Source: Daphnia carinata
Lineage: Eukaryota; Arthropoda; Branchiopoda; Diplostraca; Daphniidae
Direction of reading: 5' to 3'
DNA length: 64,000 nucleotides
Assembly (NCBI RefSeq): GCF_022539665.2
Contig: NC_081340.1
Coordinates: 2,976,001 to 3,040,000 of the forward strand
Positions within the stretch are counted from its first letter, which is position 1. Each line of letters starts with the position of its first letter. A program made the position numbers and the translations under genes. The notes beneath the pieces are model-generated. The model was not told the origin of the DNA. It saw only the letters and a program-made list of their open reading frames with translations, and made no database searches. Positions 1 to 12,200 of the stretch are shown piece after piece.

Positions 1-170
1 CAAAACTGAATGCTGATTCCGGAATAATTACTATTTTTTTCATTAATTTAATCGTTTTTGAAATACACCGAATATTTGACGCAATGCTAGCGTGCCAGTA
101 CGCTACAGCGCTAGCGCAATGCAGCACAGATTTTCGGTGTATTTCAAAAATGGTTCCTCGTGCCAGCAGA
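1..170. repeat. Foldback copy of the dispersed satellite-associated element
   Basis: Positions 55-72 and 133-150 are a perfect 18-bp inverted repeat around a 60-bp loop, and the loop holds the 10-bp palindrome GCGCTAGCGC (108-117). Read on the minus strand, this block matches the sequence that precedes each non-tandem module of the large array at 34.4-41.3 kb, including the stretch around 34475 and 38700 (pattern CCGGAATCAGCATTCAG or close). It is therefore another copy of that family in the opposite orientation, cut by the left edge of the window. The element class is not known. Confidence 0.75.
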
Positions 171-3100
171 TGGCGTGTAAATATACTTCCGTGCTGAAGA
201 AATGTTTTTGCTACCCAAGAAGAAGCCCGGGAGAAATCTCTGAATAATCTCAAACATCCTAAAACGGTCTAAATGAGAGAGGTTCTAAATCGATGGTGAG
301 GCCCAGTATCTGAAAGCCACCGCTCGGAAAAAGCGCGGAGAGATCAAATGAATTCGATCGAAAAGAACAATAGCAATAGTATACATGTTGTAAACGTATT
401 TCAAGAAATAATAAAAGCTCCATCGAGTATTATTAAACTACTTGAGGCGATTGTTTTCCAATTCTAAGATTGCGTTAGGCTGGAAGGATACAGCTGTACA
501 ACTATTTGCTCATAGACCCTCTAGCTAGTTGTGGTTCTAGTTTAGCTGTGGGACAAGGGTGGCGATGGGAAAATAAACTAATAGCCAAATAAATATCTAC
601 TTTTATCAGCGGCCGCAACTGATAAGACAACAATCGACAACGTCAAAAAACCATAGTTGCTTATTTCCTACTCACTCATCCAAACTTCTCTGGTTCCCCA
701 ACTCGCAGTCCACCGTTAGTACGTTTATCGCATTTGCAGTGATTTGAAGAAGTTTGTGTTTTATTGTCGAAGCTAGTCGACCACGAACTATGAAAACGTT
801 TTCCACTTGAAAGTATCTAAAGATTGTCCCATCTACAGCATTCGATCTATGGCGGTTTCATTACTAGTTTCGTAGAGCCAGAGCCCAGCGGCTAGCATTG
901 GCCGGCAAACCTTATGCCTGAATTAAGCACATTCCCGATTCGTCGTGTGCCAGATTGTCCGAAGGGATTAGGCGTCCAGTGACCTGAAAAAAATCCCTTT
1001 TTTTACTAGGTCGCGCGCCACCACCTGGGCAAAGTACAAGCGAACGCTCTCACGTGTTACTGTGCTATTTATGATTAGACATGTGGATGCGTGTGTGGTT
1101 TATTAAAGTATCAGCACGTATTAAAACATCACCGACTTTTCACATGCAATACGGATAAATGGAGGAGAAATTCGGAGGAAGTTGCAATCGTTCGTCAGTC
1201 GAAACAGATCGTACCGAGAGAAAGGCTTAGACAAGAATCTATATTCTATCGTGGTCAACAGAAACCTACATGTATTGGTCCACCACACGGTCACTACTTA
1301 AAAGCTTGCTTTAGGCGTGTTGCAAAACTTGGTCACGTCGGCTGGTCAAACCAGCCGGTGATGCGCGCAATCGGCAAAAACGAACACGATAGGAAAAGAC
1401 AGCGAGGCAACAAGACAAAACATATAGTTGGTCTTTCATCTGTGTTATGAGCTTAGACTCAAGTGGGTTGGTGCTAGTTCCACTTTGCTAGCACGAGGAA
1501 TGCGACGTGTATCGGTTGCTGCAACTGCCTGCCGTGCTACTAGGCTCGTGACATTCAGTGGGTTTCTGTAAAAAAAAAAAAAAAAAAAATACGTACCAGA
1601 AAATCTGTGACGTCATATAACCTTTGCTTCTGGGACCCATTTCTTCTTTCTGTTTCCATGATCTAACATTTCATCCCTCTTAACCCTTAAATTTGTTCCT
1701 CTCGACTTTTTCCCGTCTGTGGCACGCAAAGCCTTACTCAACACACATATTCATGTATGCATGTACACAGACTCACACAGACGATTGGGTAACCTTGAGT
1801 AAGAATATGATACGTGTTTGGTATGCAGCAGAGAATGGGAAGGCTGCAGCAGGGTTGTTGCGGACTTGTAATTGATGCGTTGGCGTTTGCACGAGCTCCC
1901 ACCAGCCATCCGAACATTTTTTGGGGTTAAAATATTTCTGTGCCGAGCCAAACATTAAATCAAACGTTCAAATTTGGGAAAATTTTTAATTTGTAGGTTT
2001 TCCGTTTTTTTTTTTTTCCAGCCTTCGGATTGCGTTCGATAAGGATGGCGAACAAAACCCATTTATCTTAAATATTATACGACTGTTACGAAATCGGATT
2101 AGAGAAATATTTGCCGGCAGATGTTGTTTTATTTCCCCAACGGCAATTGATATGACAGAGGAAAACTACAGGATGTGTTGGCAGCAATAAAAAATAAACA
2201 TTCAACTGAGGATACATTGTATTTTTTTAGTTTCTTTTTATTGCGTAAAAATTTGGCACGAATCTAGCGTCGCATATTTCAGTTACGGAAGATCTCAGAA
2301 ATATCATTTATTTTTATCGTGAATATAACAAAAAATGTTCCACTGTGAAAGAGATCAAATTTCCCGTCATCGAGCCTCAAACACTTGCACATCTAGAGTT
2401 GAAGTTGGCGTCAAGAGCCTAACGTTGGGTTGTTGAGGCTTCTGGACATGTTAAAAACTGAATTTACAAGATAGTATTTCGAAGACGGAAAAAGAAGAAG
2501 ACCATAACAAGAGGCAAAGTTCCAGCGACAGAAACTATAAGAATAAAATTAGAAAAAAAACAAAACAAACCCCCCAAAAAAAGCAAAAACAACAAAACAA
2601 AACAAAATAAGAGAAAAAAAAAGGAAAGAAAATAAACAAAAAAGGAAAAAAGGAAAGAAAAACAGAGCCCTTGGCAAGTTGGAATTTGGACTTGATTTGC
2701 ATACAAAACGTAGAGTATAAGAGAGAAAAGGCACACAAGCTGAAAATGCGTAGTACGTAGTAAATTTGAAAGCATATGAAATTCATAAGAGAATAGAGAG
2801 AGCTGTTCTGCACCGACTACCATTCAATCGATTTAATCAGGTTTAATGCGCGAATACCTAATTGGCAATAAAAGAGAATCTTTTTTTCGCTGTTTTTAGT
2901 CACAGAAGAAACATATAGAGTTCCGTATTGAGAAGTTTGCACATGGCTCATCACGAAATTAGCATTTCAAGACTGGTTCGGCGCGCAGCCCTAAACCAAT
3001 CACGCGCATTACGTCTGGTTCTCGTATACGAAACTAGAAGGGGGAAAAGTAGTGTGCCTAAGAGCAATCAAAGCGTGGTCATTATATCCAAGAGCGGGAC

Positions 3101-3398
3101 GAACGATGGGGGACGACTTTAAAAAATGCGGCAATAAGAGAATTGAAGAATAATTATCCGGAATGATCCCTGTTGTTGCGTGAAGATTCCCACTGATCGG
3201 GTGCCATTTTCGTTATATTGTACGCTAGAGGTCACTAGTCGGTGATCGATCTGGCGTTCAAAATATACATAAAATAAAGAGAAATTCGAAGATAGTTGGC
3301 TCGATAGCTGAGAGCAAACATGCATGGCCTTTCATGGGACGAAAGGAGCGTGTGGAGCGTGAAGAGGAGATGTGTGTATAGAGAGAGAAGGAGACAGA

Positions 3399-3430
<32 letters not shown>

Positions 3431-5650
3431 AGGAGAGGCCCTTTTTCATGGACAGGAATGAATGAGATGCTTTTGAATATTCATTTTTACTCCCCGCCGA
3501 CTGTTGGCTATGTGGCGACAGGATGCAAGTCAAGGCCTGCGCCGATCGACGCGTTCAGTTTCTATAATACAGCCGATACTGGCGGGAAATAGCAATCAAC
3601 CTGATCGAAAAGCGCACTTGATGTTTAGGTGCGTCAGTTTCTTCAGACAATCACAAATTTTCTCTTGTACGCAACTTGTTTAAGAAAATGAAAATAAAGA
3701 CGGTCCCGGCCGCCGCTTTGCCCGTTTTCTTCACGAGGGCCTGCAGCAAGGTCGTTCATCAGATGTTGCTTCGTCCTTGGTTTCCACACCCAGTACACAC
3801 ACACACACCTCATAAGACAGTCTCTTTCTCTTCTCCCTATTTCTCGTCAGCACACACACACACATATACATACACATTTTTTTTCTCTCTCTCTCTCTCT
3901 CCTTCGTCTTCTTTAAGAAAGGGATACACATTTAAAAAACGACAAGAAAAGAATAGAAAAGAGCTGCCTGCCTGCTTGCCTGCCGGTCGTGTTTCTCTCC
4001 GGCATCAGAAACTTGGAGGCCAGTTGTTGGAGCGGCTCCAAGAAACATCACTCAAGGACTTTTTCGGCTGCGCGCTGGAACTCTTTTTTTGCTGCAGGTG
4101 AGACGATGAAAAGAAAGAGGCTTAGGACGCCTACTTTCTTATCAGGTCGAACTCGCACGCGTGTGTGTGTGTGTGTATGTGTGTCTGTGTTTTCATCTTT
4201 TTTTCTTTAAAGGGAGCTATGGGCATTGAAACGCAAAAAGGGGCAAAAGAATTTAGAGTTAAGAAAGAAGTCTTCATATCATAGGATCAACATTTAAATC
4301 CCCTACTAATCTGATGGATGATTATCATTGTGCAAGACTGACCGCTGTTTGAGAATGCAGCTACTCTGGACAGAATAAATGCCTATCAAACATGAAACCT
4401 CTTCATACATCAATTACATCCATCATGTCACGGTTCACCCATAGACCATATACATCTTCATCAGCTGTTTTTTTTTTTTTCGCTGTTGTTGTTTTGTTTT
4501 GGTTTTGTTTTTACTGTGCACCACTTCGATTCAAAAGCAAAACAAATATATCTCTGCTACATTCTTGACGGTGCGCGTCATACAGGTAGCTTTGTATTTA
4601 TTTGTATTTATTTTTGTTTTCTGTTCTTCTGGCCCAATTGTCATGGTCAATTAGCTGCCAGAAGAAAGTCTTTCTTCGCGAGAAAAAATGAGTATCGTGT
4701 GATGTTCCGCCAGCTTGAATGAAATTTGCCCAAAAGGTGTCCAAGCTGGATATATCGGTCGGTCGTGCGTTCCTTTCTTGAGTAAGAGAAAGTGACTCAT
4801 TTGGCCTCCAGAAAGGCACCCGATTCATGCATTCCGTTGCCATGTAGACGATTCTCGAAATCGCTGAGATGACCTGATTGTCCGGCTTTAATCTATCCCT
4901 TCTATTTAAAAAGAAAAATAAAAGGACAAGAGTTAGCAAATGCCGCGGTCCGAAATTACGCTGGATGTGGGTGTAGCCACTCGTATGCGCAAAAGGGAAT
5001 TTTTTTTTTCTTTTTCTTTTCCAAACAAATCTTTAAAAACTAGGAACGAGAAGAAGAAAAAAAATAAGAAAAAGAAACAGAAAATAAAATACCTACGCAG
5101 CCGCATACCTTTGGCACCTGTCGTGTAGCCGTGGGTGGCGCACAGGTAGCCCAGGTGAGTGCTTGGGGGCTCGAAGGAGGAGACTTTTTCGAGAGGAGGG
5201 ATTGAGCGTGGGGTCGGTGTGGTTTAGAGCGCACGGTTCTCTTATAACTCAAGTTATAAAGGCCACCTCCAGGTATGTATAAGCGAGAGAGAGAGAGAAC
5301 CTGTTTGGAAAGGGCCTCCCTCTCCAACCAACCGACAGTTAGAAAAAAAAAGAAAAAGAAAAAAGGAAAAAAGAAAACGAAACAAAAAACCCAAAAAGGA
5401 ATGGACTCTCTCACACACATACACACTCAGACAGACAGACAGACACACACACCACTGGCAGCGTCGAAGGAAGAAGAAGAAGAATTTTTTTTGTTAAAGG
5501 TAGCCCGTGGAAACGGATTCTTCCTCGGCAGCGGCAGCAGCAGCGGCGGTTCTGGCTCTCCTGGCCGCCTTGTTGAGCTCGTCAGTCGCATACTTGCTGC
5601 ACTAGGCTACACACACACGTGTTATGAGTCCGGCCATTCTGTTAGCAGCA
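171..5650. other. Non-coding DNA, no recognisable gene
   Basis: No open frame here has a recognisable domain, and those present are short or follow low-complexity runs. Contents are homopolymers (poly-A near 1570-1588), a purine-rich A/AC tract at about 2480-2690, a (GA)n run near 3406-3430, CA and CT runs at 3789-3900, a GT run near 4160-4190, and GA/CA runs at 5280-5450. It probably contains upstream regulatory DNA or non-coding first exons of the gene starting at 6053, but no promoter can be placed from sequence alone. Confidence 0.5.
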
Positions 5651-6052
5651 GCAACAGCTTTTCAACGTAGACTCTCGTGACTTGACATTCGCTATGGATT
5701 AAAAAGGCAACGTTTTTTTTCCCGTTCATTGTTGTTGTCGTTTGCCGGCGACAAGTGCGCAGCACCTGCTGGCTCGCCAGTTCAACTAGCGAAATGGTGG
5801 CAGTGAAGTGTTGTTCGTATATTGACTAGTCTTCTTGGTGCATCACGAACAAGAGCTAGCCATCTTTAACGAGAAGTTGGCGCCTTCAAAGAAAAAAAAA
5901 AAAAAAGAATTAAAATTGATAAAAATTGGCGTGAAAAAGAACGCGACATTCATTTAGCGAGTGTGTTCCAAAAGCTGCTGCAATTTGTTGTTGTTGTTGT
6001 TGTTACCGGCTGGTGAACTCGAAATTAATTAAACCGACAAGAAAAATAGAAG
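5651..6052 (+). promoter_or_regulatory. Probable 5' UTR or leader region of the AHNAK-like gene
   Basis: This stretch precedes the ATG at 6053. It contains a poly-A run near 5890-5905 and a GTT repeat near 5985-6004. I see no conclusive TATA box or initiator, so the transcription start is not placed. The assignment as leader rests only on position. Confidence 0.3.
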
Positions 6053-6248
6053 ATGGCGCTCGGTAGTAGGTTAACCTTGGTCGTGACCTGTTTGACCTTG
6101 GTACCGGGTCCATGCCGAGCCCAAAATGATTGTTTCACGTCCAGCAGCATTGTCGGCGCCGTGCTGGGTACCTTCTTCTCAACAGCCATTGCATTAGCTC
6201 TCCTCGTCTTCCTGCTCTGGTGGATCTATTATCGCCGCTCACCTAATG
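6053..6248 (+). other. Exon 1: signal peptide, tiny ectodomain and transmembrane helix
   Basis: The ATG at 6053 opens a hydrophobic leader ending in the likely cleavage site PCRA/QND, a short stretch with a single Cys, then a hydrophobic helix of about 24 residues followed by WWIYYRRS. The donor after 6248 (G/gtacat) leaves phase 1, which matches the acceptor at 9855 and gives a continuous reading frame. Reading through the donor runs into low-complexity intron sequence, so splicing is the better model. Confidence 0.75.
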
Positions 6249-9200
6249 GTACATTTGAATTCTTTCTACCTAATAACCTGCAAGATAATAGATTAAGTCT
6301 CGTTTTCATAAACCTAGTTTTTTCGTTTACGGGGCACAGCCTATCCTTTTTCTTTTCCTTTCTATCTACGTTTTTGTTTCTTCGTGCATTTTTGTTCTGT
6401 GTTGGAAGGAACGTTACAACGCTAGACACGCCATTTTCTATTTTGAAAAGAAAAAAGATAAAAAAACAAAACAAAACAAACCTGAACCACAACGATTGAA
6501 TGTCAGGTGTAGGTCATCGTTTTAAAACAAAAATAAAGGCTAAACATTTGAGAAGCCATATGAGTCGTGTGCACCGAGATTGAAATGGTTCATTGCTACC
6601 ATGAAGAATCAGGTGGACATCCGCACTTCCTACGTCAAATTCCGGAAAAAAATTGATTAGATGGGCAAGTTGTATGGAATGTTTACAAATAAGCTTTGGG
6701 GCTGGCTTCATCGTGCGAACGTTGATTTGGACAAGAAAGAACCAGACATACGAGTTCGGCCAATGATGAGAAAGCCACCACACACGCTTGCGTATACGTT
6801 TGCACGTGCAGCGGGAGCCGCGGCGGCAGAAACGGCAGCTACAAACGACGTCCGACCAAGGACAAGCAACCTTTTTTGGTTTTAAGGCAGTCCGAAATCC
6901 GGTTTCTTCGCCGTGTCACTTTTTGTTTGTTTTTTTCGATTTTTTAGTTTTCATTCTTACGATTTTGTTTTTTTCTCGATGCGTTTTCAAGACAGATCAA
7001 TGAGCTTCCCCGTGGAAAACTTTCGTTTGCCGAGTTTAATCGCGACCGCTTGTTGCTTCTCATTAACCAAACGACAGAATGTTAATCACGTATTCCACGC
7101 CAGATCTCTCGCGTGCTGTCTCACAGTTTCAGATGACAACATGGACATGCACGGAAAGCGTAAACAGAACAAAATATATAAGAAACAATAAAATTCAACT
7201 AGCAAATGCGAAATGTCCTTTCGTTTCATAGTTTTGAAGCTTTCTCGAACACGATCGCTTACAAACATCGAAACCATTGAGAAAACTACTAAACCATCGG
7301 TTGTTTTAACAACACGGCGTACCTTGTTCAGCCATGTGTCAACCGCGTACGCCAATAACGTTTTCACACTCAACGATAATTTGGCTATGGATTGATGTAT
7401 TTATCTACCAACAAACAAGCAATGGGTACGCCAGCAGCAGTTAATTTATTAAAAAGTACATCACTAAAACGAGAGAATATTCAACCGGATGCAAAAAAAT
7501 TCCGTAAAGGCAAGCATCCAAACATCCAGCAGATGGATCCATATTAGTTAAAGATAGGAATGCCGTTTTAGCATTTTGTCTGACGTAAGATGCGCTCCTT
7601 TCAAAATCTGCGCCTTCAGACTCCTTACCACCTTTTTGTTTATTTTTTTATTTTTACGTGTATACATATTTTTTTATTTGACTTTAACACACAAGCCATC
7701 CTTCCAACCTTGAAGCCTTAAAGAGAATCTTCCCTTTCGGGTTGGAACATCATCATGGGCCAAAAGAGCCTGCGGGTTCCTTTGGCTCCCCCTGAAAAAA
7801 AAGGAGGACTCTCAGCAATCTCCGACTAACTCTTGTGCCAGAAGAAGATGGGGGGCAGGGGGGAGGAGAAGAACTTAAGAAGAAAAAAGAAGAAGTTTTC
7901 TACTCTGAATTCTTCAAAAGGCCGCACCTATCTGAAGCTCCTTCAAGGCTCGAAACACCTCGACGGCGTCATTCACATGTTGCAATTCGTATGTCTGGCT
8001 GCTGTTAAGTTGTCTTGAAGCAGACGAAATTCTTGCAGTAATGTTTTACATTACCAAAGGAACAATGTTTTCTTTTCTTTTCATTTTTCTTTTTTTTTTT
8101 TTTCGAAAAGCAAGATGGAGGAGGAATTCAAAGAATCGATAGGATACGATAGGTTAGTGATGATGGCACTGTTGGGACGTGCCGGGATGATTCAGCACAA
8201 CATTTTTAAGGACGGCAGGTTCGATTCATTACGCCGATTCTTTATTTACCTGTACAAGGCCTGATAGTTGCGAACACAGTGGCTTTGAAAGAAGGCTGAT
8301 TGAGGACATGAGCCTCTCTCTCTCTCTCTCTCTCACCTGCGCCACCGATGCTGCAGAAAGAGCCCGAGGTGACGCGTTCTCCCGCCATGACTTCACAAAT
8401 AACTTGTGCAAGTCGTAGACTTTGTTTCTATCGAACTCTGCGTCCCTGTTACGAATAAATCCCTTTTTGATGGGGACGAGTAGAAAGTTGTTTTTTTTTT
8501 TTTTCTCCATCGGATGGAACATAAAACTTGACGACGCTTCAACTATACGTTCCAAGTTTATTGGTAAAACCGACGAACGGCACAAGAAATATGTTTAAAA
8601 AAAAAGAGCCAGTCGGTTCGTTCGTCCGATATGCCGAAACGGCGACTCTCGGATGGGTTTTTACCTGAGGCCATCCACTGGCCCTTCCAACTCTTTTTCC
8701 CTCCTCCCTTGGCATGCTTTCTTTTTTTTCTTCTTCTTCTTCTTCTTCTTCGTTTTTCAGTGTCTTCTATTCAGTATTTTTTTTTCACCTCTCTTCTCTT
8801 TTCATCATCATATTTATTTATTTTTTTCGTCTATCATTATCACAATGGTTATCATACATTTTGAAATCTCTCCATGGTCCCCACTGGCGTACGCTAACAT
8901 TTATCTGAAACCATTGAATCTTTGATTCTCCCCATGGCTGCGAATCATCCTCTGAAACAAGAAGCGCACGCGATTGGCATCATTCTTTTCATAATCATCT
9001 GGCACTGAGGCCAACTCACCTCCGGCCTTGCTGGCGTGATTGCAATCAATACTGAAGACGATGCCGTCTAATATGCGTAGCCTTACATCCATGACCGCAT
9101 ACCTGAACGGGCTGTCTGCGATAAAGAATAAATTTTTTTTTAAACGTTAACCTGCTGCGCAAACATAGAATGTGACGACTCTTTCTTTTAAATAATAAGA

Positions 9201-12200
9201 GATTGCTTATTCTTGTTTAACTTTGCCGTCTTCTAGGCTAAAGATACAAGTTAAATAAATATTAGACTTGACAGACCCGATTGTTAGCCTGGTTACATGA
9301 CCGACAAACGGGTGGGAAGTAGATCATTAAGAATAAAAACTAACGTCCCATCGTTGATCATTGGGTCGGACACATTGAGCAGAGCCATCAAAAATAGTCG
9401 GTGCTAAAGGCATTCCCTGTGCATTGTTGTCCCGGTGTATTACTTAGTGTTTTATTCGTGTTTAGTGTTGCTTTCACGATAACAAGTGCGGCAATGGGTG
9501 GCCTTTTTTCTTTCTTGGTGGTTTTGCTTTGGGCGGTTTCACTGATTTCTGCCCTGGTTTACGCGAGTAAAGTTTATCGCGGAAAAGTACTTGATTATTG
9601 GCAATAAGTGGTCGAAAAACAAATACGAAGTATATGCATATCTGTGTTTACAAAGTGAGGTTTGCCGAGATAGGTTTTCACTGGCTTCATCCTCCTACAC
9701 ATGCGTCCGTGACAACATTAAATAAATAATGGTCTTCTTCTCATGGAAAAGTGGTGTAAAGAGTAAAAGCGAAAACCGCAAACTAAAGTGAAATCATCGA
9801 CTTGAAAAAAAAAGAAACAAAAATGATTTCAAATCTCTCGTTGTTGTGTTCACAGGTGCAGACCGACAGAGTAAAGGGTCTCGTGCCGTGGAAAGTGGTT
9901 CGGGCTTCGACAATCCTTGCTTCGAGGCCAATCCTAACTCGGGTACGTCACATTCTTGTCCTTTCTTAAAGCTCGATTTTCAACACACAGTCTTGTTTTG
10001 TTTTTGTGTGTTTTGTTTTCTTGCAAAACCACACACATTTGGAAAACCCGAAAGGCAATGCTAGCTAGCCCACAATAGTAGTACGCAACATAGTTTTCTC
10101 CATTTTTCTTGCTTGTTTCGCCATCTATCAATACTATGAGAGCGGACAATTCTTCGTAGTAAAACAAACAAGAACCCAACAATGTAGACCTCTCTTTGCG
10201 TTTTGTTTTCGGTTATTTCTTTTTTTATTTTCAAGCTGATATCTTTATTTCACACAGCGTGTCGGAAGAAATGTAATTTTTTCTTCCCCGCGAGAGAGTT
10301 TGCTTTAAGAGCATAACTATACTTATTTAGATGTTTATTTCTTCACAAGTGGCATACTTGACAAAACGGAGCAAAAAGAAAGGAAAAAAAAAAAAAAGAA
10401 AAGAGAGGAGAAAAGCACTTGACCAGCTAGCTTTGATTACCTTACCTGCAAGACCTCGCCTTAGCATTTCACGAGTAGTTGAAAGCGTCGCTGGCGGCCT
10501 GAAACACAATAACGCTTGAAAGTAAGGGCAGGGCATATGGGAAAAAAATAACAACATTTAATTAAGGGACGTTAGAAGAAGAGAGAGGGAGAAAAAAAAA
10601 GAACAGCTGTAATAAAGAGAGACGTGAAAAATGGTTTGTTTCAACTGCCGGGATTTAAAAAAAAATATATAGTGGTGTGCACTGGTTGGCTGTTTTTGGT
10701 AGTCGGCTGACTGAGAACTGGAACACGTCGGGTCGGGTCACGCACCTGCTGCAAAAAAAAAAAAAAAAAATCTAGTTTCCGAATTCACGATGGCAGAAGA
10801 GTTCTTTTTTTTTTTTTTTTTTTTTTACAATAGGAACCACTAAACATCCGGCCACATCCTTTTCAGTTATCGCGCTGGAATGCGTGACCGGACGACCGAC
10901 AAACGGATAGAATCGTTGTTCTAACCACAATAAGTATGTGCATGTACAGGGACCGTCAGGGTGTGGCTCCATGATGATCGTATTGTTATCGCTGGACAAC
11001 CATTCACGCTATACGGTATGCTAAGGTTGAACGTTTGAGCCGTTGCTTCCAGTGTTGCCTGCAACTATTGGTCAACTCACTTGCAGGCTATTTTAAGCAA
11101 CAACACAAAGTCAGTTCACTTCCGTAATGAAATGGATGATTGGTGTGCTTGAACCACCTGTGTTCGGAAATAAGATTGCCTACATCGTGAAGGTTGCACA
11201 AACCCCCCAACTGTTATGACCGAAACAAGAATCGGCGATTCTCTTTTTTTTTTTTTTTTTTTTTGCATTTTTATGTGAAGAGATGATGTCATGCCACGTT
11301 CGTCGTACATACCTTCGTTCTTGAGCCCGTCGGGCACAAAAAAAAAATAGTAATAATAATAATATAAAAAAAAAAAGCCAAGGATGTCGTCATCATCATT
11401 CCACCCATTGGCAGTGGGAAAGGTTAAGTCGAAGAGTGACGTGACAGTATGTATTCTTTTTTTGTTGCGCTAAAATAGCTAAAGTTCTTTCGGCTAGTTT
11501 CTTCGTGCTTTTCTTGCCGGAAGACTGCGCCTCATTCAGTCGATCGTGAATCATTCAACATGTTGTGTCTTTTCTTTTCACGTTTCGCATAATTTTGTGT
11601 TTATTGTAAATTCCAGATGTTGTCGACGGCGGTAAGGCAGAGAAATTTGGTCAAAAGGTGAGTTTCGTTGTTTCTTTCTTTCTTCCTTCTTTTGTTTACA
11701 TCGCCTTGTTTGTATCGATTCGGGAAACTTGATTGTGTTTAACTAATTTTATGACTTTAGTACCTTTGTTATCATAATGAAGGGGGTGGAAGGCAGCATG
11801 ACTCGCTATGAGGCCCACTCAAAAAAAAAAAAAAAAAAATCAAAAATGAAATCGTCATTGTGCCGTGTCACACAAACCCGTGGGTGTTTTCAAATCTCTG
11901 ATGTCATTTACTTCCTGCACCTACGCCTCACATCTCACCCCTCATTTCCCACGTAGCATTACTAATCTTGAATTCCCGACAAGATAGGAATGTGGGATTG
12001 CGTTTTGCCACAATCTTTCACTGAAATAGCCGGATGAAACTTTTATGAAAACCGGAAAGAACTTCCTACATCCGACACGGGGGGGAACCTTCCATCACGT
12101 ACTCTTTCAACACACCTCCCGTTCTGCCTCCTCCCTGTAATTTAATTAAGCATTTATGCTGCCGAGTGATCAGACCCATATAATCCATACATAATTTAGT

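Larger units (their letters stand above)
6249..9855 (+). other. Intron 1 of the AHNAK-like gene
   Basis: This 3.6-kb intron joins the transmembrane exon to the short exon at 9856. It contains a (CT)n run near 8313-8334, a TTC repeat near 8729-8755 and several poly-T tracts. A candidate minus-strand exon at 9020-9115 and a small hydrophobic plus-strand ORF at 9494-9607 are noted separately. No other recognisable coding sequence is seen. Confidence 0.6.

Noticed and set aside
2464-2823. Phe/Leu-rich minus-strand frames
   Set aside because: They are translations of a poly-purine low-complexity tract. Similar frames near 5040-5448, 8631-8925 and 59.1-63.9 kb were dropped for the same reason.
4598-4939. 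Minus-strand frame of 113 codons after an acceptor-like site
   Set aside because: No donor of matching quality, no recognisable motif and no partner exon.
6249-6499. Read-through of the first coding exon to a stop at 6499
   Set aside because: The extension is Phe/Lys-rich low complexity after a good donor, and the spliced alternative keeps phase to downstream exons.
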